Shown piece by piece: positions 1 through 8,904 of a DNA stretch of 13,156 nt (position 1 is the stretch's first letter; the number at the start of each line of letters is the position of its first letter). This DNA comes from Cristatella mucedo (lineage: Eukaryota > Bryozoa > Phylactolaemata > Cristatellidae), in the NCBI GenBank assembly GCA_009760855.2, contig WPIO01000668.1, positions 1 to 13,156 on the forward strand, given 5' to 3'. Below the pieces are notes generated by a model, which saw only the letters and a list, made by a program, of their open reading frames with translations, did not search any database and was not told where the DNA came from. The position numbers were made by a program, and so were the translations under genes.

Positions 1-1036
1 GAATGGCCAAATGCAATGCCCTGCAATCTGCAGCAAGTTATCACACGATATAACAAGCAGTATCGAGGTGTCTTTATATTCAGCGATCTGCTGCAAACTT
101 AACAGCAATGAGTTATTCATGTGCGATTGCTTAAACCAAGGAGCTGCTCTCTGCTGCAAGCTACCTCACGCTTAGACGTATTGATTTTAAGTATCTAAAT
201 ATTGTAAGATCTGCTGCGATCTCATCCAAAGTAGAATATTCAAGTGAATGGCCTAATGCTACGAGCCGCACTCAGCAGCAAGATATCACACGCCATAACG
301 AGCGGTATCGAGGTGTCTTTATATTCCGCGATCTGCTGCAAACTCATGCGAAATGAGTTATTCAAGTGCGATTGCCTAAAGCAAGATTTGCACTCTGCTT
401 GAAACTACAGCATGCTTTGACGGGTTGATTTAAAGTATCTAGATACTGTGCAATCTGCTATGAACTCATGCTAAATAAAGCATTGAAGTGAGAATGGCCT
501 TAATGCAAGAAGCCGCACTCTGCAGCAAGTTATCACACGCTAGGACGAGCAGTTTCAAGGTGTCTGTATATTCCGCTATCTGCTGCAAAATCAAGCAAAA
601 TAAATAATTAAATTGCGATTGCCTGAAGAAAGGCGTAGCTATCTGCTGTCAGCACCTGCATGCTTCGACGGTTGGATTTAAAGTATTTAAATGTTGTGTG
701 ATCTCCTGCGATTTAATGCAAAATAGGTAATTCAAGTGTGAATGGCTTATTGCAAGGCACCATACTCTGCAGCAAGTTATCACACGCTATAACGAGCAGT
801 ATCGAGGTTTATTTACGTTCTGCGATCTTCTGCAAACACAAGCGAAATGATTTATTCAAGTGCGATTGCCTGAAGCGAGGAGCTGCATTATGCTGCAAAC
901 TATTCCACGCTTAGGCAGGTTGATTTAAAGTATCTAGATATTGTGCGATCTGCTGTGAAGTAATGCCAAATAAGCTATTCAAGTGCGAATGGCCAAATGC
1001 AAGGCGCCGCACTCTGCAGCAAGACATCACACGATA
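1..1036. repeat. Left-edge higher-order segment, paralogue of 11305-12338
   Basis: Monomer starts: partial A at 1, B 83, A 206, B 328, A 450, B 575, A 698, B 822, A 945. The segment matches 11305-12338 at a constant offset of 11,304, which drops to 11,303 and then 11,302 through two single-base indels (one in the gcttgaaactac stretch near 400, one in the gaatggccttaatg stretch near 500). Shared private variants include the tgaatggcctaatgctacga stretch lacking two bases near 245, aaataaataattaaattgcg near 600, and gctaggacgagcagtttcaa near 540. Only scattered substitutions separate the two. Bases 1-255 also match 8953-10255-type sequence in the 1,352-base units (at 10,001-10,255). Confidence 0.88.
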
Positions 1037-1609
1037 TAACGAGCAGTATCGAGGTGTCTTTAAACTCAGCTATCTGCTGCAAACTCAAGCGAAATGAATT
1101 ATTCAAGTGCGATTGTCTAAAGCAAGGCCTGCACTCAAGTCCGAGCTACTTAATGCCTTGACGGGTTGATTTGAAGTATTTAGATATTGTGCGATGTGCT
1201 GTGAACTCATGCAAAGTAAGCTATTCTTTTATTAATGGCTTAATGCATAGCACCGCAATCTGCAGCAAGTTTTCACACGCTATAAAGAGCAGTATCGAGG
1301 TGTCTTAATATTCTGCGATCTGCTGCAAACTCAAGCGAAATGAATTATTCAAGTGCGATTGCCTAAAGCAAGGCCTGCACTCCTCTCCGGTGTACTGCAT
1401 GACTTTACGTGTTGATTTAAAGTATCTAGATATTGTGCGATCTGCTGTGAACTCAAGCAAAATAAGTTATTCAAGTGAGAATGGCCTAATGCAAGGCACC
1501 ACACTCTGCAGCAAGTTATCACACGGAATTAGGTGCAGTATCGAGGTATGTTTATGTTCCGCTATATGCTGCAAAATCAAGCAAAGTTCGTTATTCAAGT
1601 GCGATTGCC
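1037..1609. repeat. Left-edge segment, paralogue of 12584-13156
   Basis: Monomer starts: B 1069, A 1191, B 1315, A 1437, B 1561. From about 1043 onward the match to the right end of the window continues at offset 11,547, that is 245 bases more than in the preceding segment. Private shared variants are taaactcagctatctgctg at 1061, the gcactcaagtccgagctac stretch near 1130, taatgcatagcaccgcaat near 1250 and the cacggaattaggtgcag stretch near 1520. The paralogy runs to the window's right edge, so its true end lies beyond it. Confidence 0.88.
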
Positions 1610-2177
1610 TAAAGCAAAGCTGAGCACTCTGCTGCCAGCTCCCACACGTTTCGACGGGTCGATTTAAAGTATCTAGATATTGGGGAATCTCTTGCTATCT
1701 CATGCAAAATAGGTTATTCAAGTGAGAATGGCTTAATGCAAGGAACCACACTCCGCAGCAAGTTATCACACGCCATAACGAGCAGTAATGAGGTTTCTTT
1801 ACATTCCACGATCTTCTGCAAGCTCATTCGAAATATGCTTTTTAAGTACGATTGCCCTAAACAAGGCCCAGCACTCTGCTGCCAGTTCATGCAAGCTTCG
1901 ACGGGTGGATTTAAAGTCTCTAGATATTGTGTGATGTGCTGTAAACTCATGCAAAATAAGTTATTCAAGTGTGAATGGCCTAATGCAAGGCACCGCACTA
2001 TGCAGCAAGTTGTCACACGGAATGAGGTGCAGTATCGAGATATCTTTATGTTCCGCGATATGCTGCAAAATCAAGCAAAGTTCGTTATTCATGTGTGATT
2101 GCCTAAAGCAAGGAGCTGCACACTGCTGCAAGCTACTGCACGCTCTGACGGGTCGATTTAAAGTATCTAGATATTGT
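1437..2177. repeat. Three-dimer block, copy 1 (741 bases)
   Basis: Monomer starts: A 1437, B 1561, A 1684, B 1808, A 1931, B 2055. It is marked by cacggaat in the first and third A, ctgcaaaatcaagcaaagtt in the first and third B, and a second dimer with cttctgcaagctcattcg and tttttaagtacgattgcc. It aligns in the same order with 7325-8063 (offset about 5,888) and, less closely, with 3597-4337. The last B is a hybrid: it begins as the block's own subtype and changes near 2105 to the common B1 subtype (caaggagctgcac). Confidence 0.8.
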
Positions 2178-2671
2178 GCGATCTGCTGTGAACTCATGCA
2201 AATCAAGCTAATCAAGTGTTAATGGCTTAACGCAAAGCACACAACTCTGCAGGAAGTTATCACCCGCTATTACGAGCTCTATTGAGGTGTCTTTCTGTTC
2301 CGCGATTAGATGCAAACTTAACCAAAATGAGTTATTCATGTGCGATTGCTTAAACCAAGGAGCTGCACTGTGCTGCAAGCTACCACACGCTGAGACGGGT
2401 TGATTTAAAGTATCTAGATATTGTGCGATCTGCTGCGATCTCATGCAAAGTAGGTTATTCAAGAGTGAATAGCCTAATGCTAGGCGCCCCATTCTGCAGC
2501 ATGCTATGGCACGCTACAACGAGCAGTGTCGAGATGTCTTTATATTCCGCGATCAGCTGCAAACTCAACCGAAATGAGTTATTCAAGTGAGATTGCCTGA
2601 AGCAAGTAGCTGCATTATGCTGCAAACTTCTGCACGCTCTGGTGGGTTGATTTAAAGTATCTAGATATTGT
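2178..2671. repeat. Two ordinary AB dimers
   Basis: Monomer starts: A 2178, B 2302, A 2425, B 2549, each at the standard 123-124 spacing. The first A carries unusual local variants (ctgcaggaagttatcacccg near 2250, and gcgattagatgc at 2302). The second A is of the gcgatctcatgcaaagtagg type. The last B is of the gctgcattatgctgcaaac type with ctctggtgggttg, closely resembling the B at 6219. There is no gene or unique sequence in this stretch. Confidence 0.85.
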
Positions 2672-3102
2672 GCGATCTGCTGTGAACTCATGGAAGATAA
2701 GCTATTTAAGTGTGAATGGCCTAATGCGCCGATATCTGCAGCAAAGTGCGATATAACGGCCGAGGTGTCTTTAAATGCGATTTCCAGCAACTTAACCGAA
2801 ATGTCTTATTCGCGATTGCCTAAACCAAGTTGCTGGACAGCAAGCTACAGCACGCTTAGAAGGGTTGATTATAAGTATCAGATATTGTCCGATCTGCTGC
2901 GAGGTCATGCAAAGTAGGTTATTCAAGTGTGAATCAGCCATCTGCAGCAATCGCACGCTATAAAGCGTATCGAATATGCTGCGATCTGCTGCAAACTCAA
3001 GTAAAATGAGTTATTCAAGTGCGATTGCCTAAAGCAAGGCCTGCACTCTGCTCCGAGCTACTGCATGACTTGACGGGTTGATTTAAAGTATCTAGATATT
3101 GT
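2672..3102. repeat. Eroded zone: three consecutive shortened monomers, then one normal B
   Basis: Monomer starts: A 2672 (105 bases), B 2777 (112), A 2889 (92), B 2981 (122). The A at 2672 lacks part of the segment between gaatggcctaatgc and the ctgcagcaa core, and its right end is rewritten around gatataacggccgaggtg. The B at 2777 has lost bases around ttattcgcgattgcc and in the terminal tatcagatattg. The A at 2889 has lost several short pieces around gaatcagccatctgcagcaa and in the tatcgaatatgctgcg end. These are small scattered deletions rather than an insertion, and they are the strongest departure from unit length in the window. Confidence 0.8.
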
Positions 3103-3226
3103 GCGATCTGCTGTGAACTCATGCAAAATAAGCTATTCAAGTGTGAATGGCCTAATGCAAGGCGCAGCAATCTGCAGCAAGTTATCACACGATATAACGA
3201 GCAGTATCGAGGTGTCTTTATATTCA
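3103..3226 (+). repeat. Representative A monomer (124 bases)
   Basis: This is a good consensus-like A monomer. In order it shows gcgatctgctgtgaactcat at 1-20, ctattcaagtg around 31-41, a variable gaatggcctaatgcaagg stretch around 43-60, a ctgcagcaag core around 70-79, then an A-specific right end with cacacg, ataacgagcagtatcgagg and tgtctttatattc. The first 85 or so bases align readily with the B monomer; the last 35 or so do not, so A and B differ mainly in the right third. Common A variants are 'gtgaactcatgcaaaataagc' or 'gcgatctcatgcaaagtagg' on the left, and 'cacgatataacg', 'cacgctataacg' or 'cacggaatgagg' on the right. Confidence 0.9.
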
Positions 3227-3349
3227 GCGATCTGCTGCAAACTCAACCGAAATGAGTTATTCAAGTGCGATTGCCTAAAGCAAGGAGCTGCACTCTGCTG
3301 CAAGCTACCTCACGCTTAGACGGGTTGATTTAAAGTATCTAGATATTGT
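3227..3349 (+). repeat. Representative B monomer (123 bases)
   Basis: This consensus-like B monomer starts gcgatctgctgcaaactcaa, continues with aaatgagttattcaagtgcg, then attgcctaaagcaagg, and ends in the B-specific gggttgatttaaagtatc plus tagatattgt. Three main subtypes are visible in the array: B1 with caaggagctgcactctgctg (123 bases, this copy), B2 with caaggcctgcactctgctcc (121-122 bases) and B3 with a gagcactctgctgcc core followed by cttcgacggg (123-124 bases). A further variant carries gagctgcattatgctgcaaa. The atctagat palindrome near the end contains an XbaI-type site and is present in most B copies. Confidence 0.9.
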
Positions 3350-3486
3350 GCGATCTGCTGTGATCTCATGCAAAATAAGTTATTCAAGTGTGAATGGCCT
3401 AATGCTAGGCGCCCCACTCTGCAGCAAGCTATCACACGCTATAACGAGCAGTATCGAGGTGTCTTTATATTCCGCGATCTGCTGCA

Positions 3487-3505
3487 AACTCAAGCGAAAT
3501 GAGTT
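3487..3505 (+). other. Short inverted repeat (hairpin-capable) inside the B monomer
   Basis: The bases aactca at 3487-3492 and tgagtt at 3500-3505 are perfect reverse complements separated by a 7-base loop. The same arrangement recurs in most B monomers whose left part is consensus-like (for example 3240-3258) and is weakened where the left arm reads aactta. A monomers lack it, because their matching segment reads gaactcatgcaaaataagc. A second, imperfect inverted repeat (agctgca against tgcaagct, one bulge) lies about 45 bases further on in B1 copies. The pairing is seen in sequence; any structural role is not shown, and such short stems arise easily by chance. Confidence 0.4.
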
Positions 3506-3596
3506 ATTCAAGTGCGATTGCCTAAAGCAAGGAGCTGCACTCTGATGCAAGCTGCAGCATGCTCTGACGGGTTGATTTAAAGTATCTAGATATTGT

Positions 3597-4337
3597 GTAA
3601 TCTGCTGTGATCTCATGCAAAATAAAGTATTCAAGTGAGAATGGCTTAATGCAAGCACCGCACTCTGCAGCAAGTTATCACACGCTAGGACGAGCAGTAT
3701 CAAGGTGTGTTTATGTTCCGTGATCTGCTGAAAAATCAAGCAAAATTCGTTTTTTAAAGTGCGATTGCCTAAAGCAAAGCTGAGCACTTTGGTGGCAGCT
3801 TCTGCATGCTTCGACGGGTGGATTTAAAGTATCTAGATGTTGTGTGATCTCCTGTGAACTCATGCAAAATAAGCTATTCAAGTGTGAATGGCTTAATGCA
3901 AGGCGCCTCACACAGCAGCAAGTTATCACACGCTATAACGAGCAGTATTGAGGTGTCTTTACATTCTGCGATCTTCTGCAAACTCATTCGAAATTCGTTT
4001 TTTAAGTGCGATTGCCTAAAGCAAAGATGAGCACTCTGCTGCCAGCTCCTGCACGCGTCGACGGGTTGAATTAAAGTATCTAGATATTGGGCAATCTCCT
4101 GCTATCTCATGCAAAATAGGTTATTCAAGTGAGAATGGCTTAATGCAAGGCACCGCACTCTGCAGCAAGTTATCACACGGAATGAGGTGCAGTATCGAGG
4201 TATCTTTATGTTCTGCGATATGCTGCAAAATCAAGCAAAGTTCGTTATTCAAGTGTGATTGCCTAAACCAAGGTGCAGCACTCTGCTGCTAGCTCCTGCA
4301 TGCTTCGACGGTTGGATTTAAAGTAGCTAGATATTGT
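3597..4337. repeat. Three-dimer block, copy 2 (741 bases)
   Basis: Monomer starts: A 3597, B 3720, A 3844, B 3968, A 4091, B 4215. The B monomers are of the gagcactctgctgcc / cttcgacggg subtype. The second dimer carries cttctgcaaactcattcg and ttttttaagtgcgattgcc, matching the second dimer of copies 1 and 3. The third carries cacggaatgaggtgcag and ctgcaaaatcaagcaaagtt, matching their third. The first dimer differs: it has cacgctaggacgagcag, otherwise seen at about 535 and 11840, so this copy is a recombinant of block types. Its end is especially close to 7867-8090 (aaaccaaggtgcagcactct, aaagtagctagatattg). Confidence 0.8.
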
Positions 4338-4709
4338 GCGATCTGCTGTGAACTCATGCAAAACAAGCTATTCAAGTGTGAATGGCTTAATGCAAAGCAC
4401 CGCACTCTGCAGCAACTTTTTCACACAGGCTATAACGTGCAGTATCGAGGTGTCTTTATATTCAGCGATCTGCTGCAAACTCAAGCGAAATGAGTTATTC
4501 AAGTGCGATTGCCTAAAGCAAGGAGCTGCACTCTCAAGCCAGCTACCACACGCTCTGACGGGTCGATTTAAAGTATCTAGATATTGTGCGATCTGCTGTG
4601 AACTCATGCAAAGTAAGCTATTCAAGTGTAAATGGCTAATGCAAGCCCAGAACTCTGCAGCAAGTTATCACCCGCTATTAAGAGCAGTATTGAGGTGTCT
4701 TTATATTTA
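4338..4709. repeat. A-B-A monomers with small indels
   Basis: Monomer starts: A 4338 (127 bases, with extra bases in gcaactttttcacacaggc near 4420), B 4465 (123), A 4588 (122). The B has ctctcaagccagc in place of the usual ctctgctgcaagc, and its right end reads ctctgacgggtcg. The A at 4588 has gtgtaaatggctaatgcaag with one base missing. The start is related to 8064-8188, continuing the similarity between block copies 2 and 3 for part of a monomer. Confidence 0.8.
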
Positions 4710-4859
4710 GAGATTTGCTGCAAACGCAAGCAAAATGAGTTATCCAATTGCGATTGCCTAAAGCAAGGAGTTCAAGTGCGATTGCCTAAAGCAAGGCCTG
4801 CACTGTGCTCCGAGCGACAGCATGACTAGACCGGTTGATTTAAAGTATCTAGATATTGT
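4710..4859. repeat. B monomer with a 28-base internal duplication (150 bases)
   Basis: The 18 bases cgattgcctaaagcaagg occur at 4751-4768 and again at 4779-4796, a spacing of 28. Removing one copy returns the monomer to 122 bases. The left copy runs into ag as in subtype B1 (caaggag), and the right copy runs into cctgcac as in subtype B2, so the event may be an out-of-register joining of two B subtypes rather than simple slippage. It is the only monomer of this length in the window. Confidence 0.85.
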
Positions 4860-6094
4860 GCGATCTGCTGTGATCTCATGCAAAATAGGTTATTCAAGTG
4901 TGAATGGCCTAATGCAAAGTGCCGCAATCTGCACAAGTAATCACACGATATAACGAGCAGTAATCGAGGTGTCTTTAAATTCAGCGATCTGCTGCAAACT
5001 CAAGCGAAATGAATTATTCAAGTGCGATTGCCTAAAGCAAGGCCTGCACTCTGCTCCGAGCTACTGCATACCTTGGCGGGTTGATTTGAAGTATCTAGAT
5101 ATTGTGCGATCTGCTGTGAACTCATGCAAAATAAGCCTCTTATGTATGAATGGCCTAAAGCAAGGCCCAGCACTCTGCAGCAAGTTATCACACGGAATGA
5201 ACGAGCAGTATCGAGGTGTCTTTATATTCAGCGATCTGCAGCAAACTTAACCTAAATGTCGTTATTCAGGTGCGATTGCCTAAAGCAAGGAGCTGCACTC
5301 CCCCACAAGCTACCGCAAGCTTAGACGGGTTGATTTAGAGTATCTAGATATTGTGCGATCAGCTGCGATCTAATGTCTAGTAGGTTATTCAAGTGTGACA
5401 GGCCTAATGCTAGGCGCCTCACTCTGCAGCAAGCTATCACACGATATAACGAAAAGTATCGAGGTGTCTTTGTATTCCGCGATCTGCTGCAAAGTGAAGC
5501 GAAATTACTCATTCAAGTGCGATTGCCTGAAGCAAGGCCATCACTCTGCTCCGAGCTACTGCATGCCTTGACGGGTTGATTTAAAGTATCTACATATCGT
5601 GCGATCTGCTGTAAACTCATGCAAAATAAGCTATTCATGTGTAAATAGGTTAATGCTAGGCCCGGCAATCTGATGCACGTCATCACACGATATAACGAGC
5701 AGTATCGAGGTGTCTTAATATTCTGCGATCTGCAGCAAACTTAAGCGAAATTAGTTATTCAAGTGCGTTTGCCTAAACCAAGGAGCTGCACTCTGCTTCA
5801 AGCTACCCCACGGTTAGACGGGTTGATTTAAAGTATCTAGATATTGTGCGATCTGCTGCGATCTCATGCAAAGTAGGTTATTCAAGTGTGAATGGCCTAA
5901 TGCTAGTCACCCCACTCTGCAGCAAGCAATCGCATGCTAAAACGAGCAGTATCGAGGTGTCTTTATATTCAGCGATCTGCTGCAAACCTAACCGAAATAA
6001 GTTATTCGTGTGCGATTGCTTAAACCAAGGAGCTGCACTCTGCTGCAAGCTACCATACGCTTAGACGGGTCGATTTAAAGTATCTAGATATTGT
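4860..6094. repeat. Five AB dimers of mixed subtype
   Basis: Monomer starts: A 4860, B 4984, A 5106, B 5231, A 5355, B 5479, A 5601, B 5725, A 5848, B 5972. Lengths are 122-125. B2 subtype copies (ctgctccgag) are at 4984 and 5479; the others are B1-like. Local oddities are gcctcttatgtatgaatggc near 5135 (the usual ctattcaagtg is altered), gtaatcgagg near 4970 with one extra base, tctacatatcgtg near 5590, where the atctagat palindrome is lost, and ctgatgcacgtcatcacacg near 5670. Nothing other than satellite is visible. Confidence 0.85.
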
Positions 6095-6587
6095 GTGATC
6101 TGCTGCGATCTCAGCCAAAGTAGGTTATTCAAGTCTAAATGGCCTAATGCTAGGCGCCTCACTCTGCATTAACTTATCACACGCTATAACGAGCAGTATC
6201 GATACGTCTTTATATTCCGCGATCAGCTGCAAACTCAACCAAAATGAGTTATTCAGGTGCGATTGTGTGAAGCAAGGAGCTGCATTATGGTGCAAACAAC
6301 TGCACGCTCTGGTGGGTTGATTCAAAGTATCTAGATTTTGTGCGATCTGCTGTGAACTCATGCAAGATAAGCTATTAAGTGTGAATGGCCTAATGCTAGG
6401 TGCCTCACTCTGCATTAACTTATCACACGCTAAAACGAGCAGTATCGAGATGTCTTTATATTCCGCGATCAGCTGCAAACTCAACCGAAATGAGTTATTC
6501 AAGTGCGATTGCCTGAAGCAAGGAGCTGCATTATGGTGCAAGCTACCACACGCTGAGACGGGTCGATTTATAGTATCTAGATATTGT
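6095..6587. repeat. Two sister AB dimers in direct tandem (246-base period)
   Basis: Monomer starts: A 6095, B 6219, A 6342, B 6465. Both A monomers carry the rare ctctgcattaacttatcac in place of the usual ctgcagcaag core, and both following B monomers begin gcgatcagctgcaaactcaa and carry gagctgcattatggtgcaa. These rare variants, shared at a spacing of 246 bases, point to local duplication of one dimer. The copies then differ: ttattcaggtgcgattgtg in the first against ttattcaagtgcgattgcc in the second, and the ends of the two B monomers come from different subtypes. Confidence 0.8.
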
Positions 6588-6833
6588 GCGATCTGCTGCG
6601 ATCTCATCCAAAGTAGGTTATTCAAGTGTGAATGGCCTAAGGCTAGGCGCGGCACTCAGCAGCAAGCTATCACGGCTATAAAGAGCAGTATCGAGGTGTC
6701 TTTATGTTTACCGATTTGCTGCAAACTCAAGCAAAATGAGTTATTCAATTGCGATTGCCTAAAGCAAGGAGGTGCATTATGGTGCAAACAACAGCATGCC
6801 CCGGCGGATTGGTTTAAAGTGTCTAGATATTGT
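6588..6833. repeat. AB dimer paired with 8558-8803
   Basis: Monomer starts: A 6588, B 6711. Private variants shared with 8558-8803 at an exact offset of 1,970 are cactcagcagcaag, the shortened cacggctataaagagcagta, aattgcgattgcctaaagca, a catt-tggtgcaaacaacagc stretch and cggattggtttaaagt. The similarity continues into the next A (catgcaagataagctattc at about 6851 and 8822). The spacing equals eight dimers. Confidence 0.82.
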
Positions 6834-7324
6834 GCGATCTGCTGTGAACTCATGCAAGATAAGCTATTCAAGTGTGAATGGCCTAATGCAAGGCGCCTCA
6901 CACTGCAGCAAGGTATCACACTCTATAACGAGCAGTATCGAGGTGTCTTAATATTCTGCGATCTGCTGCAAACTCAAGCGAAATTAGTTGTTCAAGTGCG
7001 ATTGCCTAAAGGAAGGCCTGCACTAAACTCCGGGCGACTGCATGACTTTACGGGTATATTTAAAGTATCTAGATATAGTGCGATCTGCTGTGAAGTCATG
7101 CAAAATAAGCTATTCAAGTGTCAATGGCCTAATGCAAGGCTCCTCAATCTGCAGCAAGTTATAACACGATATAACGAGCAGTATCGAGGTGTCTTTATAT
7201 TCAGTGATCTGCTGCACACTCAAGCGAAATGAATTATTCAAGTGCAATTGCCTAAACCAAGGCCTGCACTCTGCTCTGAGCTACTTCATGCCTTGACGGG
7301 TTATTTAAAGTATCTAGATATTGT
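6834..7324. repeat. Two AB dimers with B2-type B monomers
   Basis: Monomer starts: A 6834, B 6958, A 7080, B 7204. Both B copies are of the ggcctgcact subtype; the first reads ctaaactccgggcgactgc and the second ctgctctgagctacttc. The second B is short (121 bases) because gggttatttaaag lacks two bases of the usual gggttgatttaaag. No gene is visible. A long open frame at 6360-7232 runs through this segment but is a repeat by-product (see the rejected items). Confidence 0.83.
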
Positions 7325-8063
7325 GCGATCTGCTGTGAACTCATGCAAAATAAGTTATTCAAGTGTGAATGGCTTAATGCAAGGCACCGCACTCTGCAGC
7401 AAGTTATCCCACGGAATGAGGTGCAGTATCGAGGTATCTTTATGTTCTGCGATATGCTGCAAAATCAAGCAAAATGCGTTTTTCAAGTGCGATTGCCTAA
7501 AGCAAAGCTGAGCACTCTGATGCCAGCTCCTGCACGCTTCGACGGGTGGATTTAAAGTATCTAGATGTTGGGCAATCTCTTGCTATCTAATGTAAAATAG
7601 GTTATTCAAGTGAAAATGGCTTAATGCAAGGCACTTAACTCAGCAGCAAGTTATCACACGCCATAACGAGCAGTATTGAGGTGTCTTTACATTCCGTGAT
7701 CTTCTGCAAACTCATTCGAAATGTGTTTTTTAAGTACGATTGCCTTAAGCAAAGCTCAGCACTCTGCTGCCAGCTCATGCAAGCTTCGATGGGTGGATTG
7801 AAAGTCTCTAGATATTGTGCGATCTGCTCTAAACTCATGCAAAATAAGTTATTCAAGTGTGAATGGCTTAATGCAAGGCACAGCACTCTGCAGCAAGTTA
7901 TCCCACGGAATGAGGTGCAGTCTCGAGGTATCTATGTTCCGCGATATGCCGCAAAATCAAGCAAAGTTCGTTATTCAAATGTGATTGCCTAAACCAAGGT
8001 GCAGCACTCTGCTGCTAGCTCCTGCATGCTTCGACGGTTGGATTTAAAGTAGCTAGATATTGT
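7325..8063. repeat. Three-dimer block, copy 3 (739 bases)
   Basis: Monomer starts: A 7325, B 7449, A 7572, B 7696, A 7819, B 7941. It matches copy 1 (1437-2177) dimer for dimer: cacggaatgaggtgcag in the first and third A, ctgcaaaatcaagcaaa in the first and third B, the ttgggcaatctcttgctatc start of the second A, and cttctgcaaactcattcg with ttttttaagtacgattgcc in the second B. The third A lacks two bases (gaggtatctatgttccg), which accounts for 739 rather than 741. Its last B is close to that of copy 2. Confidence 0.82.
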
Positions 8064-8904
8064 GCGATTTGCTGTGAACTCATGCAAAATAAGCTATTCA
8101 AGTGTGGATGGCCTAATGCAAAGCTCAGAACTCTGCAGCAACTTATTACAGGCTATTACGAGGTCTATTGAGGTGTCTTCATATTCAGCGATCTGCTGCA
8201 AACGCAAGCGGAATGAGTTATCAAATCGCGATTGCCTAAAGCAAGGAGCTGCACTCTGCTGCAAGCTACTGCACCCTGTGACGGGTCGATTTAAAGTATC
8301 TAGATATTGTGCGATCTGCTGTGAAGTCATGCAAAATGAGCTAATCAAGCGTGAATGGCCTTATGCAAGGCGCCGCAATCTGCAGCAAGTTATCACACGA
8401 TATAACGAGCTGTATCGAGGTGTCTTTCTGTTCAGCGATCAGCTGCAAACTTAATCGAAATGAGTTATTCATGTGCGATTGCTTAAACCAAGGAGCTGCA
8501 CTCTGCTGCAAGCTACCACATGCTGAGACGGGTCAATTTAAAGTGTCAAGATATTGTGCGATCTGCTGCGATCTCATCCAAAGTAGGTTATTCAAGTGTG
8601 AATGGCCTAATGCTAGGCGCCGCACTCAGCAGCAAGTTATCACGGCTATAAAGAGCAGTATTGAGGTGTCTTGATATTTAGCGATATGCTGCAAACTCAA
8701 GCAAAATGAGTTATTCAATTGCGATTGCCTAAAGCAAGGAGATGCATTTTGGTGCAAACAACAGCATGCCCCCGCGGATTGGTTTAAAGTATCTAGATAT
8801 TGTGCGATCTGCTGGGATATCATGCAAGATAAGCTATTCAAGTGTGAATGGCCTAATGCTAGGGGCCGCAATCTGCAGCAAGTTATCTCACGATATAACG
8901 AGCA
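8064..8904. repeat. Three and a half dimers between block copy 3 and the 1,352-base units
   Basis: Monomer starts: A 8064, B 8188, A 8311, B 8435, A 8558, B 8681, A 8804. The A at 8064 has gaggtctattgaggtgtctt and resembles the A at 2178. The dimer 8558-8803 is the sister of 6588-6833. The A at 8804 (ctgggatatcatgcaagata, gctaggggccgcaatctgc) is the left flank of the first 1,352-base unit and diverges from the matching position in the second unit up to 8904. Confidence 0.83.

Larger units (their letters stand above)
3103..3596. repeat. Two consensus-like AB dimers (exactly 247 bases each)
   Basis: Monomer starts: A 3103, B 3227, A 3350, B 3474, with the next A at 3597. Both dimers are exactly 124 + 123 bases and carry the most frequent variant at nearly every position, so they serve as the best internal reference for the family. 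The first resembles 9911-10157 and 11263-11509. The second A is of the gatctcatgcaaaataag type with gctaggcgccccac. Confidence 0.85.

Noticed and set aside
6360-7232. A 290-codon open frame, cysteine-rich, with repeated CCKL- and FKCD-like peptides, and many shorter frames like it on both strands
   Set aside because: The consensus dimer is 247 bases, one more than a multiple of three, so any frame changes phase every dimer. The consensus has stops in each phase (the TAG in gcttagacg, the TGA in gaaatgag, the TAA in gatttaaag). The longest frame exists only because several copies have ctctgacgg or gctgagacg in place of gcttagacg. Similar frames are open on the opposite strand, and there is no consistent start signal.
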